64,000 bases of DNA, from contig CM030938.1 in assembly GCA_018136815.1 (NCBI GenBank), positions 3,422,112-3,486,111 of the forward strand, given 5' to 3'. Below are positions 20,098-30,605 of the stretch, piece after piece. The notes under the pieces were generated by a model. It worked only from the letters and a program-made list of their open reading frames with translations. It had not been told where the DNA came from and made no database searches. This stretch comes from Isochrysis galbana. Taxonomy: Eukaryota; Haptophyta; Isochrysidales; Isochrysidaceae. The position numbers and the translations under genes are program-made. Within the stretch, counting starts at the first letter, position 1. Each line of letters begins with the position of its first letter.

Positions 20098-21770
20098 TCA
20101 TTTGTCCTTCTTCTCCTTCTTCTCCTTCTTTTCTTTTTTCTCCTTCTTCTTCTCCTTCTTCTCATCGCCTTCCTCGTCTCGCTTCCGTTTCTTTTTGTCG
20201 CCATTGCCCTCATCTCCCCCACCCCCCTCCTTGGCCGCCTTCTTTGCCTTCTTGGCCGCCTTCTCCGAGTCGTCCCCATTTTCCTTCTTCTTCTCCTTAG
20301 GCGCGGAGAGCGTCGAGTCCCCGGCGGTACTGTAGCCTCGTGCCTTGTCCGAGTCTGCTGCCATGACTACCGTCGGCTGTGGCCGCGAGGGCGTCTCCTT
20401 GGCGCCAGCATCCGTCGGTAGTTTCCCCTCGAGCTGCCGCAGCCGCTCCTCCACCTTGAGCCGTGCGTCTAGCCCGATGGTCGCATTGCTCGTCTCACCA
20501 AGCGCATCCACGCGGATGGAGAGGGCGCATTTGGCAGCGAGTACCCGCGAGATCTTGCCCTTGTGCTTTGGCTGTGCCTGGCCCACCAATGAAGCGTGAT
20601 AGATGAGCCCATACTTGGGTGTGTCGTGCTTGGCTTTGAGGGCACGAAAGAGAGCCTTTTCCGCCCCTAGGATTTGGACCGTCGATGCCGGCTGTTTTGC
20701 CAGATTCATGAGCGAGCCGGCGTGGGCGATCAGCCGGGCTCCCACGAGCTCTCCAACCATTACAGACAGGTTGGGTGCAATGGCATGCATGCGGTTCTTG
20801 AGGTAGTCGAAGAGCTGCGCGCGGTATTCAGAGAGGGAGATCACCTGCCAACATGGGGAAATGGGCGCGGCATGGAAAACGAGCGGCGCGTGCTGAGCGG
20901 CGATGGTGGCCCTCCCATGAAGGGGCCACGATGACTGCAGGAGTTTGCCTGGCGTGCATCGGTCATCACAATATGAAGTTGTGAATGAGGCGAGTCTACC
21001 TGCTCACAAAGCATGAGGATGTTGGCAATGTCCTCTTCGGATACTTCGGTCCCCATTGAGATCTCAGCGGCGTCCTTCATCTCGTCTTCCACCTCCTCAG
21101 GGAGGATGTCCGAGAAATCAATCGACTTGCACTGTGTCCGCACACCCATCTTCATGATGGCCTTGGCGTACATCAAGTTGTCGGGCACAATCTTGCCCAT
21201 CTCGGGGAAGTGCCAGCCATACCACTCCTTCAGTCGCATGGCGTAAGTGTTGAGCTCCTTGTCGAGATCGTCCAGCAGGCCAATCGCCTGGACGATCATT
21301 GTATCAACCTTGTCGGGGCTGAACTTGAGCTTGTAGCGTGAGAGGGAATGCGCCAGGCCGATCGCCATTGAGCGCATCTCCGCTGGCGTCGCGGCGGTTA
21401 CAAGCTCCTCAATCTGGGCACGAAGCCCGCGCATCAGCTCCATCACACTCTCGTCATGCACGCACGCGATGTTTAGCTTCTCCTTGATCGTGGCCCCAAG
21501 CTTGGCATCGCACACAGCAATGGTGTCCTGTGATGTGGAGTGCCCGCGAGTGGTCAGCTCGCAGGGTGAAGGAGAGAGTAGGGCGCTCGCCACTCCTCAT
21601 AGCAGCGGTGCCGAAAGTTCGATCAGCTAAAGATAAACAGCGCGAACCTTTAGGCTATCGCCGACAACGTTCTTCTTCAAAAACTTCTTCATTGTCGAGC
21701 TAAGCTTGCCCTCAACGAGCGCCGTGGCAGACTGTACCGCCTCAGCAGTATCTTCAAACTTCTTGAAGGC
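20098..21770 (-). CDS. NOP58: NOP58 box C/D snoRNP core protein (5' end lost in gap)
   Basis: Minus-strand exons 21648-21770, 21000-21527 and 20098-20844 join in frame; the 5' exon runs into the N gap. The first visible exon has [22 protein letters not shown], typical of the NOP5 N-terminal region. Then come the coiled coil and the NOP domain (MEL...[69 protein letters not shown]). The C-terminus is the Lys/Glu-rich KKE/D tail, which distinguishes NOP58 from the shorter archaeal NOP5. NOP58 pairs with NOP56, 15.5K and fibrillarin in snoRNPs guiding rRNA 2'-O-methylation in the nucleolus. Only about the first 30-40 residues are missing. Confidence 0.95.
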
Positions 21771-21870
21771 NNNNNNNNNNNNNNNNNNNNNNNNNNNNNN
21801 NNNNNNNNNNNNNNNNNNNNNNNNNNNNNNNNNNNNNNNNNNNNNNNNNNNNNNNNNNNNNNNNNNNNNN
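21771..21870. other. Assembly gap of 100 Ns
   Basis: Exactly 100 N characters, the usual convention for a gap of unknown size. The gene on the right (SHPRH-like) lacks its RING and helicase C-terminal part and the gene on the left (NOP58) lacks its 5' end, so the true gap must be much longer than 100 bases or the join is between non-adjacent contigs. Confidence 0.95.
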
Positions 21871-24800
21871 AATACGCTCGAAAACATGCGGGTCTTCAAG
21901 GATGGTGACTGTGCGAGTTGCCATGGTGAGCTCATCGAGCTTTGGGGGGGCGGGACGACGCGGGGGGTGGGGGGTGGGGGGTGGGGGTCAAACGTGGCAA
22001 AGGGCTCTCTTGCATGAACGAAGGAGGTGATTGAATGGATGTTTGAGGTGGTCGCGCTCCCAAGTCAAGAGCTTCTCGAATGGTGTAATGGGCGTGCAAG
22101 TGCGTCCAAAGCTGTAGATCGGGAACACTCACCTGTGAAAGCAGGTCAAAGTGAGCCATCCACATTTCATGTGAGTATTTCAATTCTCTTTGCAGACAGG
22201 CAATGTATCTCAAGTCTGCCTCGGCATGCTTGTAACACTCGGCCAGTCGCGTCGTCCCGGACGACACCTACAAGGGCAAAAGGTGAGGTGCTTTATGCGC
22301 GGTTAGGCCTGCCTTGCAAGACATGAGGCTGGTTCGCATCTCATCACTCAAACCCGAAAGTGCCCAGGCTATAATGTGGCACCAACGCCGCGCGCTTGAA
22401 ACTGACAGAATTGTGAGCGCGATTGGGCACACTCCATCTAGGCCGGGCCGAATCAGTCGAATGGGCCGGAGGCTCGTACAGCGGCCATTTGTACCAGGAT
22501 GCATGCACCTGCGCGCCGATCCATCTTGTGATTGTCTTAAGCAAAGCAATGAGGGGAGCGTCGATCCGGAAGGCCTCGCCACGGTTCGCCGCAGTTGCAC
22601 CTGCGTCTCCGATGGGCGCCGGCACGAGCTCGACCACACGAGACCGCCGGTACGAAAATAATTTTAGCTCCATCTGGTTGTACTTGGCCTCGAGCTTGCA
22701 ATGGGCGCAGCGAGGGCCAGTTTTGCCCCAGTCTGAACGACAATTGCCGCACTCACTGTTCTCCTGCAATTCAGCCCTACTTGGAGTGACGGTGAGTGCA
22801 TCAAGCCCTTGGAGCAGGTCCGTGCGATGAGCAGATCTCTCTTGCGTCTCAGCCTCAACCCAGCGGAGCAGGCTCTCCCAATTGCGGCACTGAGAGCGTG
22901 CGCTATCGGGAATGCTCTCGTCGGTGCGTAGACGCTCGCGCAATGACTCTTCGAGGCCAGAACCGCACGCCACGGAGAAAGCGAGATGGAGCCAATGAGG
23001 ACTTGATACCAAGGCTTCCGCTTCAGCGGTGCTGTTTCGCGATTCGCTGAGCTTGAGCTTTGCATTCCGATGGACTGCAGTCCGTTCACCAACAAGCTGG
23101 GCGCGCAACCCATCGCTCTGTTCCGCAATCTGTGCCGCGTTCAGTAAGCCGAGGTCTATATCACCTTGCATCGGCCCAAAGCTAGCCTTCAAGGTCGACA
23201 ACTCGTCCGCGGTATGACTGAGCTCTGAGCTTTTGGACCTGAAATTGAGCGTCGCTCCGATCTCGGCGTCGCGCCCACGCAAGGCTCCAGCTAGGTTATG
23301 AGTCATGTGCAAAAGATGAGTCGAGTCGACTTCCACTTCTGCCTCGTGCAGTTTGATCCGATGCAGGGCGCACGCCACTACGTCGTCCTCTCCATCTGGG
23401 TCTGACGGTGCCCGCCAGAAGGACTTGACCGTGAGGGTCCAATGTTTCGATTTCGTGGGTCGGTAAAAATCGAACTCCTGCATCTCCATCGCCTCGGGCC
23501 GAAGCTCGAGATGGGCGACGTCCACAACCACGGTCGCCTGGCCGTCAATGCAATTAGCGCTCAAGACACAATGGCGCGGCCACAAGAGACGAGGCTGGCG
23601 TGGGGAGCCGGGCCTTGTTGGAGAAACGGCTGGGACGTCGCATGAGGTTTGGACAAGAGGGAAAATTTGACCCGCTTCACCAAGTTGAATGACTAGCCGG
23701 CTGAGGCGTTTGGGCTTCGAGAGGTCAATCCTAAACCACACGTTGATATCATCGGCCACCGGAATAGGATCCGAGATACCCAATTCACCTTGTCCAGTCG
23801 GCGCACCTGCCACCAACCTAGCCGCCGACTCTCCGCCCCCGAAGTGCCAGACGAGAGGGCCGATTGGATCTGACGCTCGGTAGCTTGTTGCACGAGTAGT
23901 GAAACGGCAGCCAGTCAGCTCCGTCACCCGCTCGCATCCCGCAGCCTCAGAATTGGGACCAACTAAGACGGCGGAGATAGTGGAGGGCAGTAGAGTCGGT
24001 CGACGCGTCTCGTAGCAGAGCGAATATGCATCAGCGTACCAACTCGCTGCCAATGTGTACAAGCCATCACACAGCGCCATGCCCGCAAGGCCGAACGCGT
24101 AGAAAAGCGTTTCCCGCATCGCGTCTTCGCACGATGTGCGCTCGAGCTCAATGAGCCGCTCGTGCACCGCGCTCATAGTCATCAGCGCATCTGATGGAGC
24201 CACTTCAGCGGAAGTATCGCTCCTCCTGCGCTTTCGCCTCCCACGACGTCCGCCCTCTCCGCGGGAACCTAACCCGTACGTGCCAAGCTGAGGGTGGCAG
24301 CACGCTTGCCTGAGCCTAAGAAGAGGCCCTGCCAACTTTTCTAGTGCGCCATCGGTGGAGCCACCGCTGTCGCGCTGTGCGAACGCTGCGCGCGCGCGCG
24401 CTTCAACAGCTTCCATCTGCTTGCGATAGAAGTGGGTTTCGATCGATGAAAAGTGGATTGAGTGGATTAACTCCCGCTGAGGCGGTAGGCCGATCTGTGC
24501 CTCCACGGATCGCTTGGAGTTTCGCCACATGTAACGATGGCACAGCCGTAGCACACGATCATGTGCGCACAGCGCTTCCGCACTGCGGCGATGGCCTTCA
24601 GGAAGGTCCGAAAGTCCGACTGCATTGTCCTGATTAGATGGCTCGTGAGGGGCAGTCCGTTCGTGGTGATTCGAGTACGCACCACCATTCGGGATGGCCG
24701 ATCCAGTACCCCACCTGGATTCTTGCTGGTTCTTCCCCCGGCCTGGCGCACTTCTATCTCCAATCTGGGCCTCCGTAATTGTGGTTTCCACTTCATACCC

Positions 24801-26896
24801 TGGCATCGTGGTTGGTCCACCTGACAATGCAAGTGGGATTGTTTCCGGAAGAGCTCGCAGTGCGAGCCGGAGAGCAAGGGTCCCCTTGCTGCCTGAGACA
24901 CACAACCGCGCTTTAGCGCACGCTGCCTTGACGTTGGGCGCAGACATCGTGAGCCAATGGCGCACACGGGAAATCAGCACTTCGTCGCATAGCTGTGCTC
25001 TAGATAGGCCTGCGCCATTTGTGGCCGATGTGATGTCTACGCGCCGCAACCCAGGTAGCCGTGAGAGCATGTGGGTGATTGCCGCATCCTGCTCGGCAGC
25101 CACAGCTTCGTTCAACGGGTATAGGATGGCGTGAGTCCACCAAGCGCTCTCGGACCACGGGGACACTCCGAGAAAGGCAAAGAGCCCATGTAGATCTGAC
25201 ACAAAGCCACGCCCGAGTGGGGTGCCCGAGACAGCCCATCGATTTGTTGCGTGTAGCAATCGCACCATTGCAGCCGACTTGGCTGTAGACGACTCGACCA
25301 TCTGGGCCTCATCAATCACCAAGCGCCACCACACAAAAGAGAGGAGGGGCGAGCGGAGAGCCCTTGCGTCATAACTACGACTGCGCCCATAGGAGGCACG
25401 CCCACGCTGGGGTCGGTCGAATGCCTTCGTACATGGCGCGGCAGCGTTGGTGTGATTGAACTCGCCGCGCAGCGCCTCGAAGGTGGTGAGGACGAGGTCG
25501 CATTTGGCGAGGGCGGCGGGATGACACGCTGCTAGGCCTGCCGGGTCACGAGAAGCTCCTGCTAACGCCGACTTGAGACCGGTATACGTGCATACACGCA
25601 ACCTTCCGTCTTCATTATCGTCGCTGAATCTGGTGCCCACGTGCCGTTGCACCTCCTCCCGCCATTGTGAGAGGATTGCAGCAGGGCAAACTAGGAGGGT
25701 TGCGTTGCATGGCACTGGCGAACGTTCGCCTCTCTCGGAGGCGCAGATCAGACAAATATAGGAGTCGATGGCCTCCGCCTCGTCTTCGGTCGCGAAACCA
25801 GCGCACGGGCCGTGAACCCACCTGCAATAGCGAGTGGACAAGTTCCTCCATTTGGTGCCAACATCCTAATTCCTTCAGGCCTCCATCGACAGCGTTCAGA
25901 TCGGGTGTGTCTGTCACTGTCATTGCTGGCTACGGATCGCCCAAGACAACATCGAATAGCAACAGGGCCACGTGACGATGGTGCAGCACACCTGCAACAA
26001 GCATCGCACTGTACCAAAAGGTCGTCGGCAAAACGTGGCTTGCAGCCACAAAAGCATCCACGTTCCTCTTCTTGGTCTGTATTCTCCACAGTCTCCGTCA
26101 GTTCACGCGGCCCGCCACTGGCTGGTCGAATCGGTGCACATTCCTGTGGCCGTCGGTGCGCCAGCAGGAGGGCGATTATCTCAACAGATTTGCCTAAACC
26201 CATCTCGTCGGCGAGAATACCGCCACGAACATCATCATCAGGCGGTGGCATCTCGCCTGGCGGCAAGAGTGCCCCTGAGAACGCATTCCAATAGACGTCA
26301 ACGGACGCACCTTCCTCCCCACAGGCGTCGGTCGGAGCACGGGGCAGCGTCAGCTTTTGCCAAAGTGCGGTCCACAGGCTCTCCCCTTGCGCACGTGCGG
26401 ATGAGCTAGCGCTTTCCACCCTCTCTCGCCCCAGCATCCACTCGACCGCTTCCTGCTGGTACGGTCGAAGGGTGGGCCGCAGTGCAGGCAGCGTCTGCAG
26501 CGGTATAGAGGGGCGGGCGGGTCCCTTGCGGGCACATTGCTCCAGTTGGTAGTAGAGTTGCGGCGCCTCAATGGGGAGGGGAGGGGGCCGGTCGAAGAGT
26601 TTGGCGAGAAGATCCCCATGGCCCAACGGGCCTGGATATTCGAGCGGGAAACGCCAGCACAGGAGCGCATGGAGCGCGAGCGCCACGTGTCGTCGCGGCG
26701 GCGGCGGCGGGTCGTCGGCGTGCGCAGAGTATTGGATCGCACCGTGGAGCTCGAGTGCGAGGCGGCCGCCGTGGGTTCTCAGGAGCTCCTTCGCGCAGAG
26801 GGTGCTAGACGCCCACTCGAGCTCGTCTGGAGCCTCTGCCGGGCCCAGGTCCACCCATAGCACCTGTGCGGCTAATAGCTCTTGCTGGTCGGCCAT
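21871..26896 (-). CDS. SHPRH: SHPRH-like SNF2 helicase / E3 ligase (3' end lost in gap)
   Basis: Minus-strand exons 25992-26896, 22509-25829, 22133-22267 and 21939 into the gap, all with GT-AG borders. The SNF2 motif I is GGILADEMGLGKSVE (near residue 230). A PHD finger (CFCGCK...QCDACCRWVHGPC...YICLIC) is inserted in the helicase lobe. Motif II reads DEAQ (VIDEAQMVES), as in SHPRH, rather than DEAH, and WAVSGTPLG follows. The long middle region ends with LSQLDELTMATRTV, matching the SHPRH segment before the RING finger. RING and helicase C-terminal lobe should follow but fall in the gap. SHPRH/Rad5-type proteins polyubiquitylate PCNA in DNA damage tolerance. I see no linker-histone domain in the N-terminus. 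The start at 26896 is the first ATG before the conserved region and follows a coding-strand CT-rich leader. Confidence 0.9.
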
Positions 26897-27390
26897 GAGG
26901 GGCAAGGGAAGAGGCGGTGGGGGCGGGGCGGGGATGAGGGGAGTGGAGTAGAGGGGGGGGAGAAGAGGGAGAGGGGGGGGAGAGAAGGACAGCAGCAGTG
27001 CACACAGCCACGAGAGTGAGAGATACAAAAACAAGGAGACAGACGGGAGGGGGGGTAAAGGGCAGTGGAGGGAAGTGAGGTGAGGCGGCGAAGTGGCGAG
27101 GCGGCGAGGCGATGGGCGAGGCGGTGCGGCGGCGAGCGGCGGTGGGCGGCGAGCGGCGGTGGGCGGCGCTGGTGGGGCGGCGACAGGGGCGAGCGTCTGG
27201 CGCGGTCCGCTTGGCGCGGTAAGGCCGCTTCTACAGCGTAGAGCTCTAAGGCTTTAAAGTAGATAGGGCAGGTTTAGGGAGCGGTCATCGCGCCGCTCAA
27301 CCTTTACTTTTCACACGGGCGGTGGGACGCTATTTTGGGAGGTTTGGACGGTTTGGTGTGGACGTGACTTCGCACATATTATAATATCAT
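26897..27390. other. SHPRH upstream region, GA-rich then GGCGGCGAG tandem repeats
   Basis: GA/G-rich DNA from about 26900 to 27060 (pyrimidine-rich on the SHPRH coding strand) is followed by imperfect tandem repeats of GGCGGCGAG and GGTGGGCGGCGA units at about 27080-27185. No gene. Confidence 0.5.
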
Positions 27391-27639
27391 ATTACTACTT
27401 ACTGATACTGCTTGGAGGTGGTATTTTGTCCGCCCAGCGTTTTCGTATGTATAAGACCAGGCTGAAGTCAAGTTTCTGAATTCCAACGATGCTTGATGCT
27501 TGACACTGACACTGACCAATCGAGGTAGGAGTAGGAGTCGTAGGAGTACGGAGTAGAAACTCTTGGCGTCTGGCGTGGAAATGTGGAAGGATTACTTTCC
27601 GATCTTTGACTCTGACGTCCGCCATGAACCATGAATGGC

Positions 27640-28020
27640 ATACGAATGATTCCGAATGAGTGATGAATGAATGTCGCATCCAGAGTATTTTATATACTCT
27701 AGGCGGATGCGGTGCTTCTATCAATGTGTAGTGTGTGAGAAAATTGAGTGAGTTTTGTTTTTGCCAATGAGTTGCCTCGAAGCTCCGCCGCATTGCACGC
27801 CGCATTTGTTCGTTCGTCCTTACTTGTTTCATTGATTTGTTTGTGCGATGTTGCGTTAGTTTTCGGAGTTTTCTTGTTGGTGAGTGAGTGATGTGGGGTG
27901 GTGTCTCGTGGGCCGTCGTCGCGATGTAGCGCGCCCTTTCCCCCGCTCTCTCAAGACTTCTCTTCACTCATGCCCTAGCCCCGCTGAGACTTGCCCACGA
28001 TCAAGCGCGAGCTTGATTCC
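27640..28020 (+). repeat. Structured dispersed repeat C, copy 1
   Basis: This region and 34440-34780 share order, spacing and two hairpins. Hairpin 1 at 27675-27711 has an outer stem CGCATCC/GGATGCG and an inner stem AGAGTAT/ATACTCT. Hairpin 2 at 28000-28017 is ATCAAGC-GCGA-GCTTGAT. Between them are shared blocks such as GATGTAGCGCG and TGAGACTTG. Compensatory changes between the copies suggest that the structure is kept. No protein is encoded; it could be part of a retroelement LTR, a SINE-like element or a multicopy structured RNA. Confidence 0.55.
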
Positions 28021-29270
28021 ACAGTTCAAAGACGTATCCCTCACTCACCCGCACACCCTCGCCACACATCTCGCCAGCCCACCGCGCACAACGCACATGC
28101 CCACACATGCGCATGGTGCACACGCCCGTCTCACTCATCAACCCGCTCTGATGTGGAGATAGACTGTTCCCAGGATCCGGGTAAGGCTCCTGAGACTCCA
28201 TCCTTGGCAACCCACGCGTCCGTAGGCGGCCTATCAACTTGGGTAGCGGGTGAAGATACTTGGGAAGGCTTGGGCACGGGTGCAGTGGTGACGGGGTCCG
28301 CGCGCGGCGGCGAGGGCGGATTTGGCGGTGCAGAGGGCGGTGATGGGTCCATAGGAACAGATTGAATCGATCTCTAGTGGGTGATTTCTAGCGAGAGACC
28401 ACACACAAGGCAGTAGGGGCTCAAGGGTACGAGGGGTCACGGTACGGCTTCGATCGCAGAGCGCTGCGACGGCTGCTGGGTGCGTACGAAGACACGCCAC
28501 ACCACTTTCTAACATAAACAAGGGCAACACGTAATAAACACGGGAGCGAAAGCCACGGTGGGTGAACAGAGAGAGCAAAGAAGGAACCAATTGGCCAAAA
28601 GAGAACTCGTCGTCTCGTCGTCCTAGAGAAGGATTGCACACAGAAAAGGCGCGAAAGGGATTCATCCATGCTTAGTGAAGATCCTACAAGATTCACCGGC
28701 GAATAGCGTCTCAACGCGAGCACAGCGGCGTGCACTTTACCTATAGCTTTTCGTAGCTTAGCCATGGAGTAGCTGGTAGACTTAAAAAGTCTAGAAGCTT
28801 ACAGAGGTGTTAGACTTACAGAGTCTAGACGCTTGAGGTTCTTGAGGGTGTACTTTAGCAAGCAAGATGCTCGCTACTTCCTTGGTCTTCATCGACACGT
28901 GCTTACTACTCCCTTGATCTCCATGCCTGGGTGATCAGTCCAGAGCTAGAGCATATTCATATTCATATTCCGAGTAGAAAGAAGCCTGTAGAAGCTGCTT
29001 GGCCACGTGGGTATAATGGTAGACCAACATTGAATGAAGTGTAGTGATTGATAGAAGCTTGGAGACGTCGTAGACGTAGAGATAGACATAAGAACGAAGA
29101 TTGATGACTTACCATCGTGGTTATAACGGTAGAGCGGAAAATAGCGAAATAGCCTGCAGAGGCTCGCGAATGCGACATCTGACCCATGGGATGAGCATGG
29201 CTCACCTTTGTGGTGACGAGCGCGGTCAGCCTGCCTTTCCTCGCCATTCCTTTGCCTCTCGCCTCTCGCC
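28021..29270. other. Intergenic DNA, no confident gene
   Basis: Two short palindromes at 28777-28793 (TAGACTT-AAA-AAGTCTA) and 28811-28827 (TAGACT...AGTCTA) stand side by side. A minus-strand frame starting near 28765 (MAKLRKAIGKVHAAVLALRR) looks protein-like at its N-terminus only. Otherwise no recognised feature. Confidence 0.35.
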
Positions 29271-29431
29271 TCACCTCCGCCTCACCAAGCCTCCGCTTCG
29301 CACTGCCTCACCTTCCTTTCCCCCATTGCCATTCGTACGTATGCCCGGTGTTGTCTCTCTCGTTCTCTCTCTGCCGCTCCTCCCTACCCTTGATGGCTGA
29401 GTCCTCCTCAGCCTCAAGCTCGCAGGTCTCC

Positions 29432-29950
29432 TCACCCTCGCCATCCTTGTCGTCGCCGTCGCTGCCGTCGCGCTCGACGGTGTGGCGGTGGTGGTGGTGG
29501 TGGTGGCTGAGTTTCTCTCTTTCCCCCGCTGCGTTTGTTTGACTCGATAGTGGCCGTTGCGTCTGTTGTGGTGGTTCCCAAGGCTTTCAGCCTGGCCCTC
29601 AACCTCGCTCTCGATCTCCTTCTCGTTCTTGTCCACACGGGAGAGTTGGGGGTGCTCTCGTCGACGATGCGGACGCACTTCCAGATAGGGTCGATGCGCT
29701 TTGCTGTGAGCGCGCCTTTCCGTCCCTGCACCTCAGGGTGGCTCAGGCCCGTGGAGCGCGTGGGTAAGGTATTGAAGAGGTCGCTCCATTGGGGCGTGGC
29801 CGTGGCAGCGGGCGCGGGCGCGGGTGCCGGTGCAGCACCCCGATGGCCGCCGCCCAGCGGCTGCGCTGGTTGTATCATCGCAGCGGCTCGAGGAACGCTG
29901 GCCGAGAGGGCACCCGATGATGGGGATGGGAGGAGGGGGAGGTTGCTCAT
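29432..29950 (-). CDS. Uncertain ORF, possible BED-finger-like N-terminus, 172 aa
   Basis: A minus-strand frame starting with MSNLPLLPSPSSG. The middle part contains GRKGALTAKRIDPIWKCVRIVDES, which resembles the lead-in of BED-type zinc fingers of hAT transposases (DPxWxxVR), but the Cys/His ligands do not follow in frame, and the C-terminal half is Arg/Pro-rich low complexity. An intron or frameshift may hide the continuation. A short ORF starting MSLIPNPNPTTPRA at 30048 overlaps its ATG and resembles MSSFNPNPSRASR at 48435, so the true N-terminus may lie there with a shift in the CCCCAA repeat. Function unknown. Confidence 0.35.
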   Translation of the reverse strand: MSNLPLLPSPSSGALSASVPRAAAMIQPAQPLGGGHRGAAPAPAPAPAATATPQWSDLFNTLPTRSTGLSHPEVQGRKGALTAKRIDPIWKCVRIVDESTPNSPVWTRTRRRSRARLRARLKALGTTTTDATATIESNKRSGGKRETQPPPPPPPPHRRARRQRRRRQGWRG

Positions 29951-30198
29951 GGCCTCCGAGTCCGATGAGACGATGGCGCGGGAGGCTTGCGCCGCAGAGC
30001 GCGAGGCGCGCGTGGGGTTGTGGGGTTGGGGTTGGGGATCAAGCTCATGATGGGGGATGGGCGAGGGAGGGGGGGCGGGCGGGAGCGAGCGTGCGTGCGT
30101 GCGGCGTGCGGCGTGCTCCGAGGGGGCGCCCGCCCCCGTACCCCCTTACTCTAACGTAAACAGTTGTTTATGTAAAGGACTTTTAAAGGTTAAAGGAT

Positions 30199-30290
30199 CC
30201 TGTTTTTCGGCCTGTTTTTGACTGTTTTTTTGTGTAACCCCAAAACAGCTGTTTTTACTGTTTTTCTTGGGCTGTTGGACTGTTTTTCAC
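30199..30290 (-). promoter_or_regulatory. AAAAACAG word cluster (locus 1), upstream of the 30048 ATG
   Basis: On the minus strand the octamer AAAAACAG (plus strand CTGTTTTT) occurs about six times within 92 bases, including a palindromic pair AAAACAGCTGTTTT. It lies 150-240 bases upstream of the minus-strand ATG at 30048. The arrangement matches clusters at 48233-48325 and 62307-62399, where the same pattern is built from AAACACAG and AAATACAG. Regulatory role is inferred. Confidence 0.5.
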
Positions 30291-30479
30291 ATGTAGGGTC
30301 GGATCAGCCCGATGAAAGCGGGAGTCCTGCCGGCACTTTCCAAAAATAGAACTTCAAACTTTTGGCAACGATGGGTACTATCTAGCTGGTACTCTAGAGT
30401 AGTAATTAGAAGCAGATGCGAGAAGGTTCTGCGTCCCTCACTCTTTCTCTCTTTTCTTTTTGCGCCTCGAACGAACGGC

Positions 30480-30605
30480 GCGCTGCGCTGGATCGAGCGC
30501 GCCTCCTCTCGCCCTCCTCCCCTCTCTCCCTCTCTCTTACTCTGCCCGCGCTCCTTCCCACCCTCCTCCGTCCCGCCCTCTCTGGCTCTTGCTCTCTCCA
30601 CCGCG
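30480..30605 (+). promoter_or_regulatory. Pyrimidine-rich leader of CEP41
   Basis: CT-rich on the coding strand up to a few bases before the CEP41 ATG, as seen for other genes in the window. Confidence 0.4.

Noticed and set aside
20098-20335. Plus-strand Leu/Phe/Ser-rich ORFs that look like membrane proteins
   Set aside because: Antisense of the NOP58 Lys/Glu tail.
30199-30290. CRISPR-like short repeats with spacers
   Set aside because: Words are 8 bases, spacing is irregular, both orientations occur, and the host is a eukaryote.
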